The notes: generated by a model from the sequence alone, not told the origin. DNA of 64,000 bases from Rivihabitans pingtungensis (GCF_003201855.1 NZ_QJKI01000001.1:370446-434445); one strand, 5' to 3'. Positions 21,111 through 29,335 are shown, counted from the first letter of the stretch. Translations and numbers: made by a program.

Positions 21111-21314
21111 TCAGTGGTGGCCCTTGACTTCGCCCACCAGCTTGTAGCGGGTGCCGCAGTACGGACAGAGGGCTTCGCCGCCGTTTTGCACGATGGGCAG
21201 GAACACGCGCGGATGCTGGTTCCAGGACACCATATCGGGCATCGGGCAGTGCAGGGGCAGGTTGTCGGCGTTGACTTCGATGTAGCGGGCGCGGTTTTCT
21301 TTGAGTTCGCTCAT
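21111..21314 (-). CDS. CHCC-type zinc-finger domain protein
   Basis: A 67-residue protein with Cys and His ligands in LPLHCPMPD...CPYCGTRYKL, matching the zf-CHCC family (homologous to the mitochondrial complex I subunit NDUFS6). Bacterial versions are conserved in Betaproteobacteria, usually beside ilvE or waaF as here. The exact role is unknown. Confidence 0.9.
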   Translation of the reverse strand: MSELKENRARYIEVNADNLPLHCPMPDMVSWNQHPRVFLPIVQNGGEALCPYCGTRYKLVGEVKGHH

Positions 21315-21375
21315 GGTCGTGCTCGGAAGGTCGGAGTGGGGGAAGCGCCGACCGGTAGACCGGTCGGCGTGCGGC

Positions 21376-22299
21376 TTAAACCGCCAGGGTCAGCCAGTCG
21401 GCGTGGTTCTGGTCTTCGCCCTTCACGCAGGCAAAGTAGCGACGCTGGATTTCGGTGGTGATCGGGCCGCGCTTGCCTTCGCCAATCTGGCGGCGGTCCA
21501 GCTCGCGGATCGGGGTGACTTCAGCGGCGGTGCCGGTAAAGAAAGCCTCGTCGGCGCTGTACACCTCGTCGCGGGTGATGCGCTTTTCAATCACTTCCAG
21601 GCCCATTTCCTTGGCGATGGTCACCACGGTGTCGCGGGTGATGCCTTCCAGCGCGCTGGTCAGGTCCGGGGTGTAAATCTTGCCCTTGCGGATGATGAAC
21701 ACGTTTTCGCCCGAGCCTTCGGCCACATAGCCTTCCACATCCAGCAGCAGCGCCTCGTCGTAGCCGTCGGCGGTGGCTTCGTTATTGGCCAGGATGGAGT
21801 TCATGTAGTTGCCGTTGGCCTTGGCCTTGCACATGGTGATGTTCACGTGATGGCGGGTGAACGAGCTGGTTTTCACGCGGATGCCTTTTTCCAGGCCATC
21901 TTCGCCCAGGTAGGCGCCCCACGGCCAGGCGGCGACGATCACTTGCACATCGTCTTTTTTCGGCGCCACGCCCAGCTTGCCCGAGCCATAAAACGCCATC
22001 GGGCGGAAGTAGCAGGATTTCAGGCCGTTGGCCTTCACCACGTCCAGGTGGGCGGCGTTGATTTCTTCTTTGCTGAACGGCAGGCTCATGCCCAGGATAT
22101 GGGCCGAGCGGAACAGGCGGTCGGTGTGATCCTGCAAACGGAAAATCGCCGGGCCTTGCGCCGTTTCGTAGGCGCGCACACCCTCGAACACGCCCATGCC
22201 GTAGTGCAGGGTGTGGGTCAACACATGGGTGTTCGCCTCGCGCCAGGGCACGAGTTTGCCGTCAAACCAGATGAAACCGTCGCGGTCAGCCATCGACAT
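21376..22299 (-). CDS. ilvE: Branched-chain amino acid aminotransferase
   Basis: IlvE carries out the last step of Val, Leu and Ile synthesis using PLP. The 307-residue class IV aminotransferase shows [11 protein letters not shown], the PLP lysine in KANGNYMNS and the [10 protein letters not shown] and [10 protein letters not shown] signatures. A GGAG site precedes the ATG at 22299 (a second ATG two codons later is possible). The zinc-finger gene follows 61 nt downstream. Confidence 0.97.
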   Translation of the reverse strand: MSMADRDGFIWFDGKLVPWREANTHVLTHTLHYGMGVFEGVRAYETAQGPAIFRLQDHTDRLFRSAHILGMSLPFSKEEINAAHLDVVKANGLKSCYFRPMAFYGSGKLGVAPKKDDVQVIVAAWPWGAYLGEDGLEKGIRVKTSSFTRHHVNITMCKAKANGNYMNSILANNEATADGYDEALLLDVEGYVAEGSGENVFIIRKGKIYTPDLTSALEGITRDTVVTIAKEMGLEVIEKRITRDEVYSADEAFFTGTAAEVTPIRELDRRQIGEGKRGPITTEIQRRYFACVKGEDQNHADWLTLAV

Positions 22300-22342
22300 G
22301 AGATACTCCGTTCACTCGCTAGTGTGTGCAAAATAATCGGGG

Positions 22343-22370
22343 ATTATAGCGCCATCCGGGCGGATGGCGC
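22343..22370 (-). promoter_or_regulatory. ilvE promoter -10 with overlapping inverted repeat
   Basis: On the minus strand TATAAT (22348-22343) is an exact -10 box 44 nt before the ilvE ATG. Directly upstream lies the perfect inverted repeat GCGCCATCC-GGGC-GGATGGCGC (22349-22370), which fills the -10/-35 spacer and would suit an operator. The -35 hexamer is weak. Confidence 0.6.
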
Positions 22371-22429
22371 AGGGGGGTGTGAAAAAACGTCGAGGCTCGG
22401 CCCATGAGGGTAGCCGGAAGTAGCAGGAA

Positions 22430-22451
22430 ATTGCCTGCGGCCGCAGGCAAT
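22430..22451. repeat. Perfect 22-nt palindrome
   Basis: ATTGCCTGCGG followed by its exact reverse complement with no spacer. It contains a NotI-type GCGGCCGC core and sits 50 nt before the first CRISPR-like repeat. Confidence 0.8.
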
Positions 22452-22455
22452 CCCA

Positions 22456-22487
22456 AGGGCCGCTAAGGTAATTTAATTAGCGGCCCT
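22456..22487. terminator. Perfect 11-bp inverted repeat, terminator-like
   Basis: AGGGCCGCTAA (22456-22466) and TTAGCGGCCCT (22477-22487) with a GGTAATTTAA loop, followed by CTATATAGG. It lies between the palindrome and the CRISPR remnant and may terminate transcription entering or leaving the array. Confidence 0.6.
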
Positions 22488-22501
22488 CTATATAGGTAAA
22501 G

Positions 22502-22591
22502 CTATTCACCCCCGCGTACGCGGGGAATCCCCCACCGCTGCCGCATCCGAAGCGGTTACCTTCCGTTCACCCCCGCGTACGCGGGGAATCC
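22502..22591 (-). CRISPR. Two-repeat CRISPR remnant, type I-E-like repeat
   Basis: Two 29-nt repeats (22502-22530 and 22563-22591) separated by a 32-nt spacer. They share TTCACCCCCGCG and TACGCGGGGAATCC and differ only in the first three bases (CTA versus CCG). Read on the minus strand the unit GGATTCCCCGCG...GGGGGTGAA resembles the I-E consensus (GTRTTCCCCGCGC...GGGGATRAACCG). The diverged copy at 22502 would be the leader-distal terminal repeat. Confidence 0.8.
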
Positions 22592-22625
22592 TCTAATTTG
22601 ATGCCGCTTTAAAGCACTTCATGTG

Positions 22626-23265
22626 CGGGTCTTCCACACGCCCGTGGATGCAACGCAGCGCATCGGCGCGCACCAGCGGGAAAACCACGGGTCTTCCACA
22701 CGCCCGTGGATGCAACGTTGGAGAGGAAGGAAGAGGCAACGCCCAAATCGGGTCTTCCACACGCCCGTGGATGCAACTCCGCCTGGCCGCGTTGGCGGTC
22801 GGGTATGAGCGGGTCTTCCACACGCCCGTGGATGCAACTGGCACAAACACAACGCAGATCGCCACCACGGCGGGTCTTCCACACGCCCGTGGATGCAACG
22901 CGCCAGTGGATTGAGCCAGTAGTAAATCTAGCGGGTCTTCCACACGCCCGTGGATGCAACGTTGAGGCGCAGGGCCTCAAAATCCACGCCGTCGGGTCTT
23001 CCACACGCCCGTGGATGCAACTACGCGCCGTGGGTCAGAGTCTGCGTGGTCTGCGGGTCTTCCACACGCCCGTGGATGCAACGCGGTGGGCAATCTGTCA
23101 GCCGGGTGTTATTCCGGGTCTTCCACACGCCCGTGGATGCAACTGATTTGCCGGATGAAGTGGCAAAGATCTTCTCGGGTCTTCCACACGCCCGTGGATG
23201 CAACTGGGGTATCCGTCTGGACAGCTTTTCATTGCACGGGTCTTCCACACGCCCGTGGATGCAAC
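22626..23265 (+). CRISPR. CRISPR array, 11 identical 29-nt repeats, 10 spacers
   Basis: Repeats start at 22626, 22688, 22749, 22810, 22871, 22932, 22993, 23054, 23115, 23176 and 23237. Each is CGGGTCTTCCACACG followed by CCCGTGGATGCAAC, with no mismatch in any copy. Spacers are 32 nt (the first is 33) and all differ. The 61-nt period is that of type I-E, and the GTGGATGCAAC end suggests transcription on the plus strand, but the orientation is not proven. The repeat is not the same as that of the remnant 34 nt upstream. No cas gene lies within the window, so the array is orphan here. The open frames within it are repeat artefacts. Confidence 0.97.
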
Positions 23266-23424
23266 CCTGAGCGCAAGTAGTTGATATGCAAGGTATAAAT
23301 TCCAGGGCACCAAACTACAGAGAGAGCATGCACGGATTTATGGATTCAGGTTTCACAGAAGCAAAACAACAGCCCCTCCACCTGCATAAGTTCGGCGGGA
23401 TGCTCCGCCTACCAGCGCATTAAG
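23266..23424 (-). other. TnpB right-end region; candidate omega-RNA scaffold
   Basis: These 159 bases separate the tnpB stop from the last CRISPR repeat. In IS200/IS605 elements the guide (omega/reRNA) comes from the 3' end of tnpB and the right end, on the same strand. A GGCGG-GATGCT-CCGCC hairpin sits at 23394-23409, just after the stop codon. The exact element end is not recognisable; minus-strand reading would pass directly into the CRISPR array. Confidence 0.45.
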
Positions 23425-24648
23425 CTATGCGCCGAAAGCATGCGCCAAAATATTTTTGGCGGCATTCACATCTGCGTGTTCAATGTACCCACACTTGACA
23501 CACAGAAATCGGGTTTTCTTACGATTTTCTGCACTGATATGCCCACAACGTGCGCATTTCTGACTGGTGTACGCGGGATTGACGGCCTGTGTCTGGCGTC
23601 CGCCCCATTTGGCCTTATATTCTATTTTGCTTCTCAGACTTGTCGGTGCAACATTCAACATCAAGGCATGTAACCGAGCTTTAGCGCTTGACCGATTAGG
23701 CAGATATCGTTGTGTTGCAGGGTCTTGTTGAGGCGCTGGCGAGCGGGTCATGGCTTTGATGTTCAAATCTTCAAACGCAATGGCTTGGAAGCGCATGACC
23801 AGTGAGCGAGTTATTTTATGTTGCCATGTTGTGCGGGAGTCTGCCATACGCGCATGCAATCTGGCAATTGCTTTCCTTGTTCGCTCGCGAGAGTGGGATT
23901 TTTTGTCTTGTCGCGCCAATTTCCGTTGCAGATGAAGCAGTCTGCGTTGTCGCTGTGGGCTTAGAAACGCTGGTGCATCCACCAGTTCTCCTGTAGACAG
24001 CGCCAGAGCATGTGTGACGCCGATGTCGATGCCAACGGCGGCTGTTGCCGCAGGAAGTTGTTCTATAGCTTTTTGGCAAGTGAAAGAGGCGAAGTAACGC
24101 CCAGCGGCATCTCGACGTATGGTTACACTTTTTGCTTGCTGAGGTGTGCCTCGCCGATCCCAGCGAATTTTAAGCGGCGTCTTTTGTTTGGATAAAACCA
24201 GTTCGCCGGTTTGTTCCGACCAGCGACAATGCACAATGTTATAAGTGGCAGACGCTTCATGCGCAGCTTTTTTGAAGCGTGGAAAGCCTGGCTCCTGTTT
24301 AGCCTTGCATCGACGAAAAAAGTGCTTGAACGCACTATCGGCATGCTTGGCCGCCCATTGTAAGCATTGAACGCTGGCCAAGCGTGACCATGACCAGTCA
24401 GTGGTTTTTTTCCATTGTGTGATGGCTTTTTTGAAGCCTTTTTCACCGGGATAAGGCTCTCCTTGCGCATAAGCATGGCGAGCCATTTCCACCGACAGAT
24501 TGTACACAAGCCGGCAAGCTTCAAACTCAATAGTCAGCTGAGCTTGCTGCTCGACAGTAGGATAGCAACGAACATTGTGCCGCGCCGTTTCTGTATGTGC
24601 GGAGCTGAGTAAATCATCAGACTGCGTTGGATTTTCTGACGGAGTCAT
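23425..24648 (-). CDS. tnpB: TnpB, RNA-guided nuclease of IS200/IS605-type element
   Basis: The 407-residue protein is a full-length TnpB (OrfB), ancestor-like to Cas12. The RuvC catalytic triad is intact: D208 in GIDIG, E293 in FEDLN, D393 in HADVNAAKN. The four zinc ligands of the target-nucleic-acid-binding domain are C365, C368, C383 and C386. The N-terminal helix-turn-helix region starts near YPTVEQQAQL. No tnpA (Y1 transposase) lies nearby, so it is a tnpB-only (IS1341-like) element. Its 3' end is 159 nt from an orphan CRISPR array. Base composition is lower in GC than the flanking genes, consistent with transfer. Confidence 0.93.
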   Translation of the reverse strand: MTPSENPTQSDDLLSSAHTETARHNVRCYPTVEQQAQLTIEFEACRLVYNLSVEMARHAYAQGEPYPGEKGFKKAITQWKKTTDWSWSRLASVQCLQWAAKHADSAFKHFFRRCKAKQEPGFPRFKKAAHEASATYNIVHCRWSEQTGELVLSKQKTPLKIRWDRRGTPQQAKSVTIRRDAAGRYFASFTCQKAIEQLPAATAAVGIDIGVTHALALSTGELVDAPAFLSPQRQRRLLHLQRKLARQDKKSHSRERTRKAIARLHARMADSRTTWQHKITRSLVMRFQAIAFEDLNIKAMTRSPAPQQDPATQRYLPNRSSAKARLHALMLNVAPTSLRSKIEYKAKWGGRQTQAVNPAYTSQKCARCGHISAENRKKTRFLCVKCGYIEHADVNAAKNILAHAFGA

Positions 24649-24707
24649 GTCGCCTCATATTGGTCAGATCACCTCAGCAGTTCTTGATGGAAGGCTCCGA
24701 GGCGACA
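24648..24707. repeat. Inverted repeat at the probable left end of the tnpB element
   Basis: TGTCGCCTC (24648-24656) and GAGGCGACA (24699-24707) are perfect 9-bp inverted copies with a 42-nt loop, immediately upstream of the tnpB start. IS200/IS605 ends carry subterminal hairpins, so this probably marks the left end; the neighbouring gene ends at 24719. Confidence 0.55.
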
Positions 24708-24718
24708 TAACAAATAGG

Positions 24719-24931
24719 TCAGTTATACGGGTTTTCCAGCGCCTGCATCATGCCCACCATGAAGGCGCGCACCTGGTGTTCGTCGCAGCCCATCAGGATG
24801 GCGTCTTCCAGGGCGTCCTGCGCCATCTGGCGCAGTTCTTCCAGGTTTTCGTGCATCACCTTGATTTTTTCCACGCAGGCCACTGGCTGGCCCTCCGGGT
24901 TGCACCACACCGGGAAATTCAACGCGCTCAT
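24719..24931 (-). CDS. Small conserved hypothetical protein, 70 residues
   Basis: The product MSALNFPVWCNPEGQPVAC...ENPYN is acidic and mostly helical with no membrane segment. Its ATG overlaps the TGA of the NlpC/P60 gene by 4 nt, so it is translationally coupled to it and is likely real. The stop lies at the edge of the tnpB element. Function unknown. Confidence 0.75.
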   Translation of the reverse strand: MSALNFPVWCNPEGQPVACVEKIKVMHENLEELRQMAQDALEDAILMGCDEHQVRAFMVGMMQALENPYN

Positions 24932-25938
24932 CGTTTTTTCTTGTTGGTCGGTTTGACCGCGGCGGCCTTGCCTTTGCCTTTGTCCTTGCTGCTGGCGGCG
25001 GCGCGGTATTTGCTGTTGCCCTTGGCGGATGACTTGGCTTCGGCCTTGTCGCGCCCCTTCTTGCCCTTGATGTTCTTGCCGGACTCGCCCTTGCTCAGGG
25101 TGTATTTACCCTTGCCGGCGGCCTTGGCGGATTTTTCTGCCTTGGCGATGGCTTGTTTTTCTGTTTTGCACTTGGCGGTTTTGGCATTGCGCGCTTGCTT
25201 GCAGGCGGCCGATAGCGTGGGGATTTTCACTTCGGCGTCTTTGCTGCGCAGGGTGGCGTGCACGCGCGGGCTGGCGGCGGCGGCGGCGGCGGCCACGGCA
25301 CCAACGCCTGCCACGCTGGCGGCGGCGCCGGCATCGGCCAGGGTGCTGGTTTCTTCGCGCTCGCGCTTGCGGCCCAGGCTTTCGGCGCGTTTGACGTCGT
25401 CGGTGACTTCATGCGCCACCACCCCGCCCGCGCCCTTGACCATGCGCCGGGCGCCATTGAAACGGCTGCTCCAGTAACTGGCGTTCAGGCTGGTGATTTC
25501 GATGTTCTTGCCGGTGCGCGGGGCGTGGATAAAGCGGCCATTGCCCAGATACAGCCCGTTGTGCGAGTAATTAAAGCCACGGGTGTTGAAGAACAGCACG
25601 TCGCCGGGCTTGAGCTCGTCGCGGCTGACCGGGCGGCCCACTTGGGCTTGTTCGGCGGCCGAGCGCGGCAGGTTGACGCCGGAGGACTGGAAGACATAGC
25701 GGATAAAGCCACTGCAATCAAAGCCGTTTACCGGGGTATTGCCGCCAAAGCGGTAGGCAATGCCCATCAGGCTGACGGCTTGCAGGATCATATCGCCTAC
25801 CGCGCCTTCGCCAGCCGCCGAGGCGTGCGGGACATCGGCGGATTTGCCGGCGGATTCGCCGTCATTGCCTGGCGCCGCGTAGGCGTGTGGCAGCAACAGG
25901 GCGCAGAGCAGGGCTAGCGTGCGGACGGTCAATTTCAT
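24928..25938 (-). CDS. NlpC/P60 family cell-wall peptidase with basic C-terminal tail
   Basis: The 336-residue protein has a signal peptide (cleavage near AYA-AP at residue 21), an NlpC/P60 domain with catalytic C75 in GFDCSGFIRYVF and histidines H126 and H138, and then an unusual tail (about residues 195-336) extremely rich in Lys, Ala and Ser. It probably cleaves peptidoglycan stem peptides in the periplasm; the tail may bind anionic wall polymers. The frame remains open far upstream through antisense DNA of ubiB, but the signal peptide fixes the start at 25938. Confidence 0.88.
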   Translation of the reverse strand: MKLTVRTLALLCALLLPHAYAAPGNDGESAGKSADVPHASAAGEGAVGDMILQAVSLMGIAYRFGGNTPVNGFDCSGFIRYVFQSSGVNLPRSAAEQAQVGRPVSRDELKPGDVLFFNTRGFNYSHNGLYLGNGRFIHAPRTGKNIEITSLNASYWSSRFNGARRMVKGAGGVVAHEVTDDVKRAESLGRKREREETSTLADAGAAASVAGVGAVAAAAAAASPRVHATLRSKDAEVKIPTLSAACKQARNAKTAKCKTEKQAIAKAEKSAKAAGKGKYTLSKGESGKNIKGKKGRDKAEAKSSAKGNSKYRAAASSKDKGKGKAAAVKPTNKKKR

Positions 25939-26031
25939 AGACTGCACTCTAATCGAAGCATGTCCGCGCTGTAAAGCCGCGCGGGCTGTTGCCCTGCTGT
26001 GCCATCGCCCCTGTCGGGCGGGAATGTTTTC

Positions 26032-27714
26032 ATGCTCAAAGAAACCCTGGTCGCCATGCGCGACTTGCCGCGCCTGCGCGAAATCAGCGCCATTCTGATT
26101 CGTCACGGCCTGGGCGAATTCGCCCAGCGGCTGAAACTGCCCAAGGCCATGGAGCGCGCCACCGAATGGCTGCGCGTGCCGCTGCCCGACCCGGAAGAAT
26201 TCATCGAAACCCCGGTGCGGGTGCGCCGCGCCTTTGAAGAACTGGGACCGACCTTTATCAAGTTTGGCCAGATTCTGTCCACGCGGGTGGATGTGTTTCC
26301 GCCCGACTGGATTGCCGAATTCGAAAAACTGCAAACCGACGTCCCGCCGCTGCCGCTGGAGGTATTGCAACCCTGGCTGTTCAAGCTGTGCCAGGGCGAC
26401 CCGCACGAGGTGTTTGCCGAATTCGACTACACGCCCATCGGCAGCGCCTCGATTGCCCAGGTGCACCGCGCCCGCCTGCACGACGGCACGCCGGTGGCGG
26501 TGAAGGTGCGCCGGCCGGGCATTGCCGAAACCATCGAGGCGGATTTGCGCATCCTCTCGCACCTGGCGTATCTGGTGGAGCTGGAGTTCCCCGACACCCG
26601 CCGCTATCAGCCGGGCGAGATGATCAACCAGTTTGCCAAATCGCTGCGCCGCGAGCTGGATCTGGCGGCGGAAGCGCGCAATATGGAGCGCTTTGCCCAG
26701 CATTTTGCCAACGACCCGGTGATTGTGGTGCCCAAGGTGTACTGGCAGCACACCCACGCGCGGATGAATGTGCAGGATTTTATCGAGGGGATTCCGGCCA
26801 GCAAGCTGGAGCAGGCCGACGCCGCCGGGCTGGATCGGGTGACGCTGGCGGCGCGCGGCGCCGATGCGGTGCTGAAAATGATTCTGCTGGACGGGTTTTT
26901 TCATGCCGACCCGCATCCGGGCAATGTGTTTTTTCTGCCGGAAAACCGCATTGTGTTTATCGACTTTGGCATGGTCGGCCGCTTGTCGCCGGCCCGGCGC
27001 GATGAGCTGGTGGATTTGCTGGCGGCCTTGTCGCGGCGCAATGAGCGCGGCATTCTGGAAGTGCTGCTGGAGTGGACTGGCAGCGAGGCGGTGGATGAAT
27101 CGCAGCTGCATGCGGATATTGGCGAGTTTTTGTTTCAGTACGATCAGGTGCAGCTGAAAGACCTGAATCTGTCGATGCTGATCAATGACGTAATGGCGCT
27201 GATGCGCGACCACTCGATCATGCTGCCCTCGGATTTGTCCATGCTGTTCAAGGCGCTGATCACCCTGGAAGGCTTTGCCCGCCAGATCAACCCGCATTTT
27301 CAGATGGTGGAGCATCTGACGCCGTTTGTCCGCAAGATCATCCTCGACCGCTACACGCCATCCACCCTGCTGGAAAAAGGCGGGCGCACGGTGATGGAGC
27401 TGCTGGGCATGGTGGGCGGTCTGCCGCGCGATTTGTCGCGGCTGAGCAAGGAAATCCGCCGCGGCAAGTTTCGCATCGACATCGACGTCAAGCGGCTGGA
27501 CCATTTTGGCCAGCAACTGGATAAAAGCGCCAACCGGCTGACCCTGGGCATTGTCACCGGCTGCCTGATTATCGGCTCGTCCATCGTCATGACGGTGAAG
27601 GCCGGGCCGATGCTGTTTGGCCTGCCCTTGCTGGGGTTTCTCGGCTTTGTCGTGGCCTTCTTCAATAGCCTGTGGCTGATGGCGTCGATCTGGCGTTCGG
27701 GCAAGGACTTGTGA
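26032..27714 (+). CDS. ubiB: UbiB/AarF atypical kinase, ubiquinone biosynthesis
   Basis: UbiB is a membrane-anchored atypical kinase/ATPase needed for ubiquinone synthesis. The KxGQ motif is in FIKFGQILSTR, the alanine-rich loop in GSASIAQVHRA, the ATP lysine in VAVKVRRPG, and the catalytic and metal motifs in HADPHPGN and DFGMVGRL. Two C-terminal membrane helices follow (ITGCLIIGSSIVMT area and FGLPLLGFLGFVVAFF). Length is 560 residues from the ATG at 26032. Not beside ubiE/ubiJ here. Confidence 0.95.
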   Translation: MLKETLVAMRDLPRLREISAILIRHGLGEFAQRLKLPKAMERATEWLRVPLPDPEEFIETPVRVRRAFEELGPTFIKFGQILSTRVDVFPPDWIAEFEKLQTDVPPLPLEVLQPWLFKLCQGDPHEVFAEFDYTPIGSASIAQVHRARLHDGTPVAVKVRRPGIAETIEADLRILSHLAYLVELEFPDTRRYQPGEMINQFAKSLRRELDLAAEARNMERFAQHFANDPVIVVPKVYWQHTHARMNVQDFIEGIPASKLEQADAAGLDRVTLAARGADAVLKMILLDGFFHADPHPGNVFFLPENRIVFIDFGMVGRLSPARRDELVDLLAALSRRNERGILEVLLEWTGSEAVDESQLHADIGEFLFQYDQVQLKDLNLSMLINDVMALMRDHSIMLPSDLSMLFKALITLEGFARQINPHFQMVEHLTPFVRKIILDRYTPSTLLEKGGRTVMELLGMVGGLPRDLSRLSKEIRRGKFRIDIDVKRLDHFGQQLDKSANRLTLGIVTGCLIIGSSIVMTVKAGPMLFGLPLLGFLGFVVAFFNSLWLMASIWRSGKDL

Positions 27715-27765
27715 CGGCAGTGCTACAATGCCGCCATCCCTGACCCCTCCCCCGAGGCCCAAGCC

Positions 27766-28545
27766 ATGTTGATGGTGATTTCCCCCGCCAAAACCCTGGA
27801 TTACGACACCCCGCCCAACACCGCGCGCCACACCCTGCCCGATTATCTGGCGCGCTCGGCCGAGCTGATTGCCCAACTGCGCGAGCTGACCCCGGCCGCC
27901 ATCGCCCAGCTGATGCACATCAGCGACCCGCTGGCGGCGCTGAACGCCGGCCGCTTTGCCGAGTGGACGCCAGCCTTCACCCCGGCGGTGGCCAAGCAGG
28001 CGGTGCTGGCGTTTATGGGCGATGTGTACGAGGGCATGGACGCGCAAGCCATGAGTGAAGCGCAGCTGGACTGGCTGCAAGACCACCTGCGCATCCTGTC
28101 CGGCCTGTACGGCCTGCTGCGCCCGCTGGACCTGATGCGCCCCTATCGGCTGGAAATGGGCACGAAGTTCGCCAACGCCGCCGGCAAGGATTTATACGCC
28201 TTCTGGGGCGACACGCTGACCGAAGCGCTGAACGCCTTGCTGGCCGAGCACAACAGCCGCGTGCTGGTCAACCTGGCCAGCGATGAATACTTCAAGGCGG
28301 TCAAACCGAAAAAACTGGCTGTTCCGGTGGTCACCCCGGTGTTTCAGGACCTGAAAAACGGCCAGTATAAAATCATCAGTTTTTATGCCAAACGCGCACG
28401 TGGGCTGATGGTGCGCTACGCCGCGCTGAACGGCATCGACCACCCGGACGGCCTGCGCGATTTTGATCTGGAAGGCTATCAGTTTGTGCCGGCCGGCTCG
28501 GATGAACACACGCTGCTGTTCCGCCGCGACCAGGCGCCGGGTTGA
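27766..28545 (+). CDS. yaaA: Peroxide stress protein YaaA (DUF328)
   Basis: The 259-residue protein starts [17 protein letters not shown], the hallmark of the YaaA family. E. coli YaaA limits free iron and DNA damage during H2O2 stress and binds DNA through a helix-hairpin-helix fold. Conserved blocks [22 protein letters not shown] and [11 protein letters not shown] are present. The gene follows ubiB by 51 nt. Confidence 0.95.
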   Translation: MLMVISPAKTLDYDTPPNTARHTLPDYLARSAELIAQLRELTPAAIAQLMHISDPLAALNAGRFAEWTPAFTPAVAKQAVLAFMGDVYEGMDAQAMSEAQLDWLQDHLRILSGLYGLLRPLDLMRPYRLEMGTKFANAAGKDLYAFWGDTLTEALNALLAEHNSRVLVNLASDEYFKAVKPKKLAVPVVTPVFQDLKNGQYKIISFYAKRARGLMVRYAALNGIDHPDGLRDFDLEGYQFVPAGSDEHTLLFRRDQAPG

Positions 28546-28609
28546 GTATTGCGCAGTCTGACGATGGATGCGAAAGGGCTGATGGCAGTCAGCACAAAGT
28601 CATGGCGGC

Positions 28610-28638
28610 TTGCGCTCAGGCGGCGTCTGGGGCATAAT
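28610..28638 (+). promoter_or_regulatory. Sigma-70 promoter of the tRNA-Thr gene
   Basis: TTGCGC (28610-28615), a 17-nt spacer and CATAAT (28633-28638), positioned 12 nt before the mature tRNA 5' end. Confidence 0.7.
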
Positions 28639-28649
28639 TCGCCCTCTTC

Positions 28650-28725
28650 GCCGGCGTAGCTCAGTTGGTAGAGCAGCTGACTTGTAATCAGAAGGTCGAG
28701 GGTTCGACTCCTTTCGCCGGCACCA
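28650..28725 (+). tRNA. tRNA-Thr (anticodon TGT)
   Basis: A 76-nt cloverleaf: acceptor GCCGGCG pairs with CGCCGGC, D-arm GCTC/GAGC, anticodon loop CTTGTAA with TGT at the 34-36 position, T-arm GAGGG/CTCCT region with GTTCGACTC, discriminator A and encoded CCA. It reads ACA codons. The 27-43 pair of the anticodon stem is mismatched (G-A). Confidence 0.97.
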
Positions 28726-28861
28726 GTTTTTTGCAGTACATTCAACGGGTTAGCATGTTACCGCATGCGACCCGTTTTATTTTTTGGCACATCTTGTGCC
28801 AAATTTGTGCCAGATCACCATGCCTAATGATCTGGCGTGATGCCTGCCGCCGTCAGCCCGT

Positions 28862-29335
28862 TCAATGCAAATTCTCTTCCGCCAGCGCCCGGCGCAATGC
28901 CTTGCGGCGCTCGGCCTTGGTAAAGCGCGCGCGTTCTTCTTCGTTGGCCGGCTCAAAGCGCGGCACTTCCACCGGTTTGCCCTGTTCGTCCACCGCCACC
29001 ATGCTGAAATAACAGCTATTGGTGTGCCGGCTGACGCGCGAGTGGATGTTTTCCGCCACCACCTTGATGCCGATTTCCATCGAGGTGCGGCCGACGTGAT
29101 TCACCGCCGCCAGAAAGGTCACCAGTTCGCCGACGTGGATGGGTTGTTTAAACGTCACCTGATCCACCGACAGGGTCACCACATACTGGCCGGCGTAGCG
29201 GCTGGCGCAGGCGTAGGCCACTTGGTCGAGCAGTTTCAGGATGGCGCCGCCGTGCACATTGCCAGAAAAATTGGCCATGTCCGGCGTCATCAGCACGGTC
29301 ATCGATAAAAAGCGGGTCTGGTCTTGCGCGGACAT
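28862..29335 (-). CDS. Hot-dog fold acyl-CoA thioesterase (YciA-like)
   Basis: A 157-residue hot-dog thioesterase. MTPDMANFSGNVHGGAILKLLDQVAY contains the NxxG/HGG active-site helix region, and VDQVTFKQPIHVGELV is the second conserved strand. It hydrolyses acyl-CoA in the cytosol; chain-length preference unknown. It is transcribed toward the tRNA gene; an R1 repeat lies just upstream. Confidence 0.9.
   Translation of the reverse strand: MSAQDQTRFLSMTVLMTPDMANFSGNVHGGAILKLLDQVAYACASRYAGQYVVTLSVDQVTFKQPIHVGELVTFLAAVNHVGRTSMEIGIKVVAENIHSRVSRHTNSCYFSMVAVDEQGKPVEVPRFEPANEEERARFTKAERRKALRRALAEENLH

Noticed and set aside
22502..22591. Reading the two-repeat unit as part of the 11-repeat array
   Set aside because: The repeat sequence is different and, by its ends, oppositely oriented; only the spacing is alike.
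22593..23313. Several open frames on both strands inside the CRISPR array (repeating HPRACGRP, STGVWKTR, FHTPVDAT)
   Set aside because: They are translations of the direct repeat; the 61-nt period shifts frame and no ribosome site is present.
25939..28086. N-terminal extension that would make the NlpC/P60 protein 1052 residues long
   Set aside because: The extension is antisense to ubiB and yaaA and lacks homologous features; a clear signal peptide begins at 25938.
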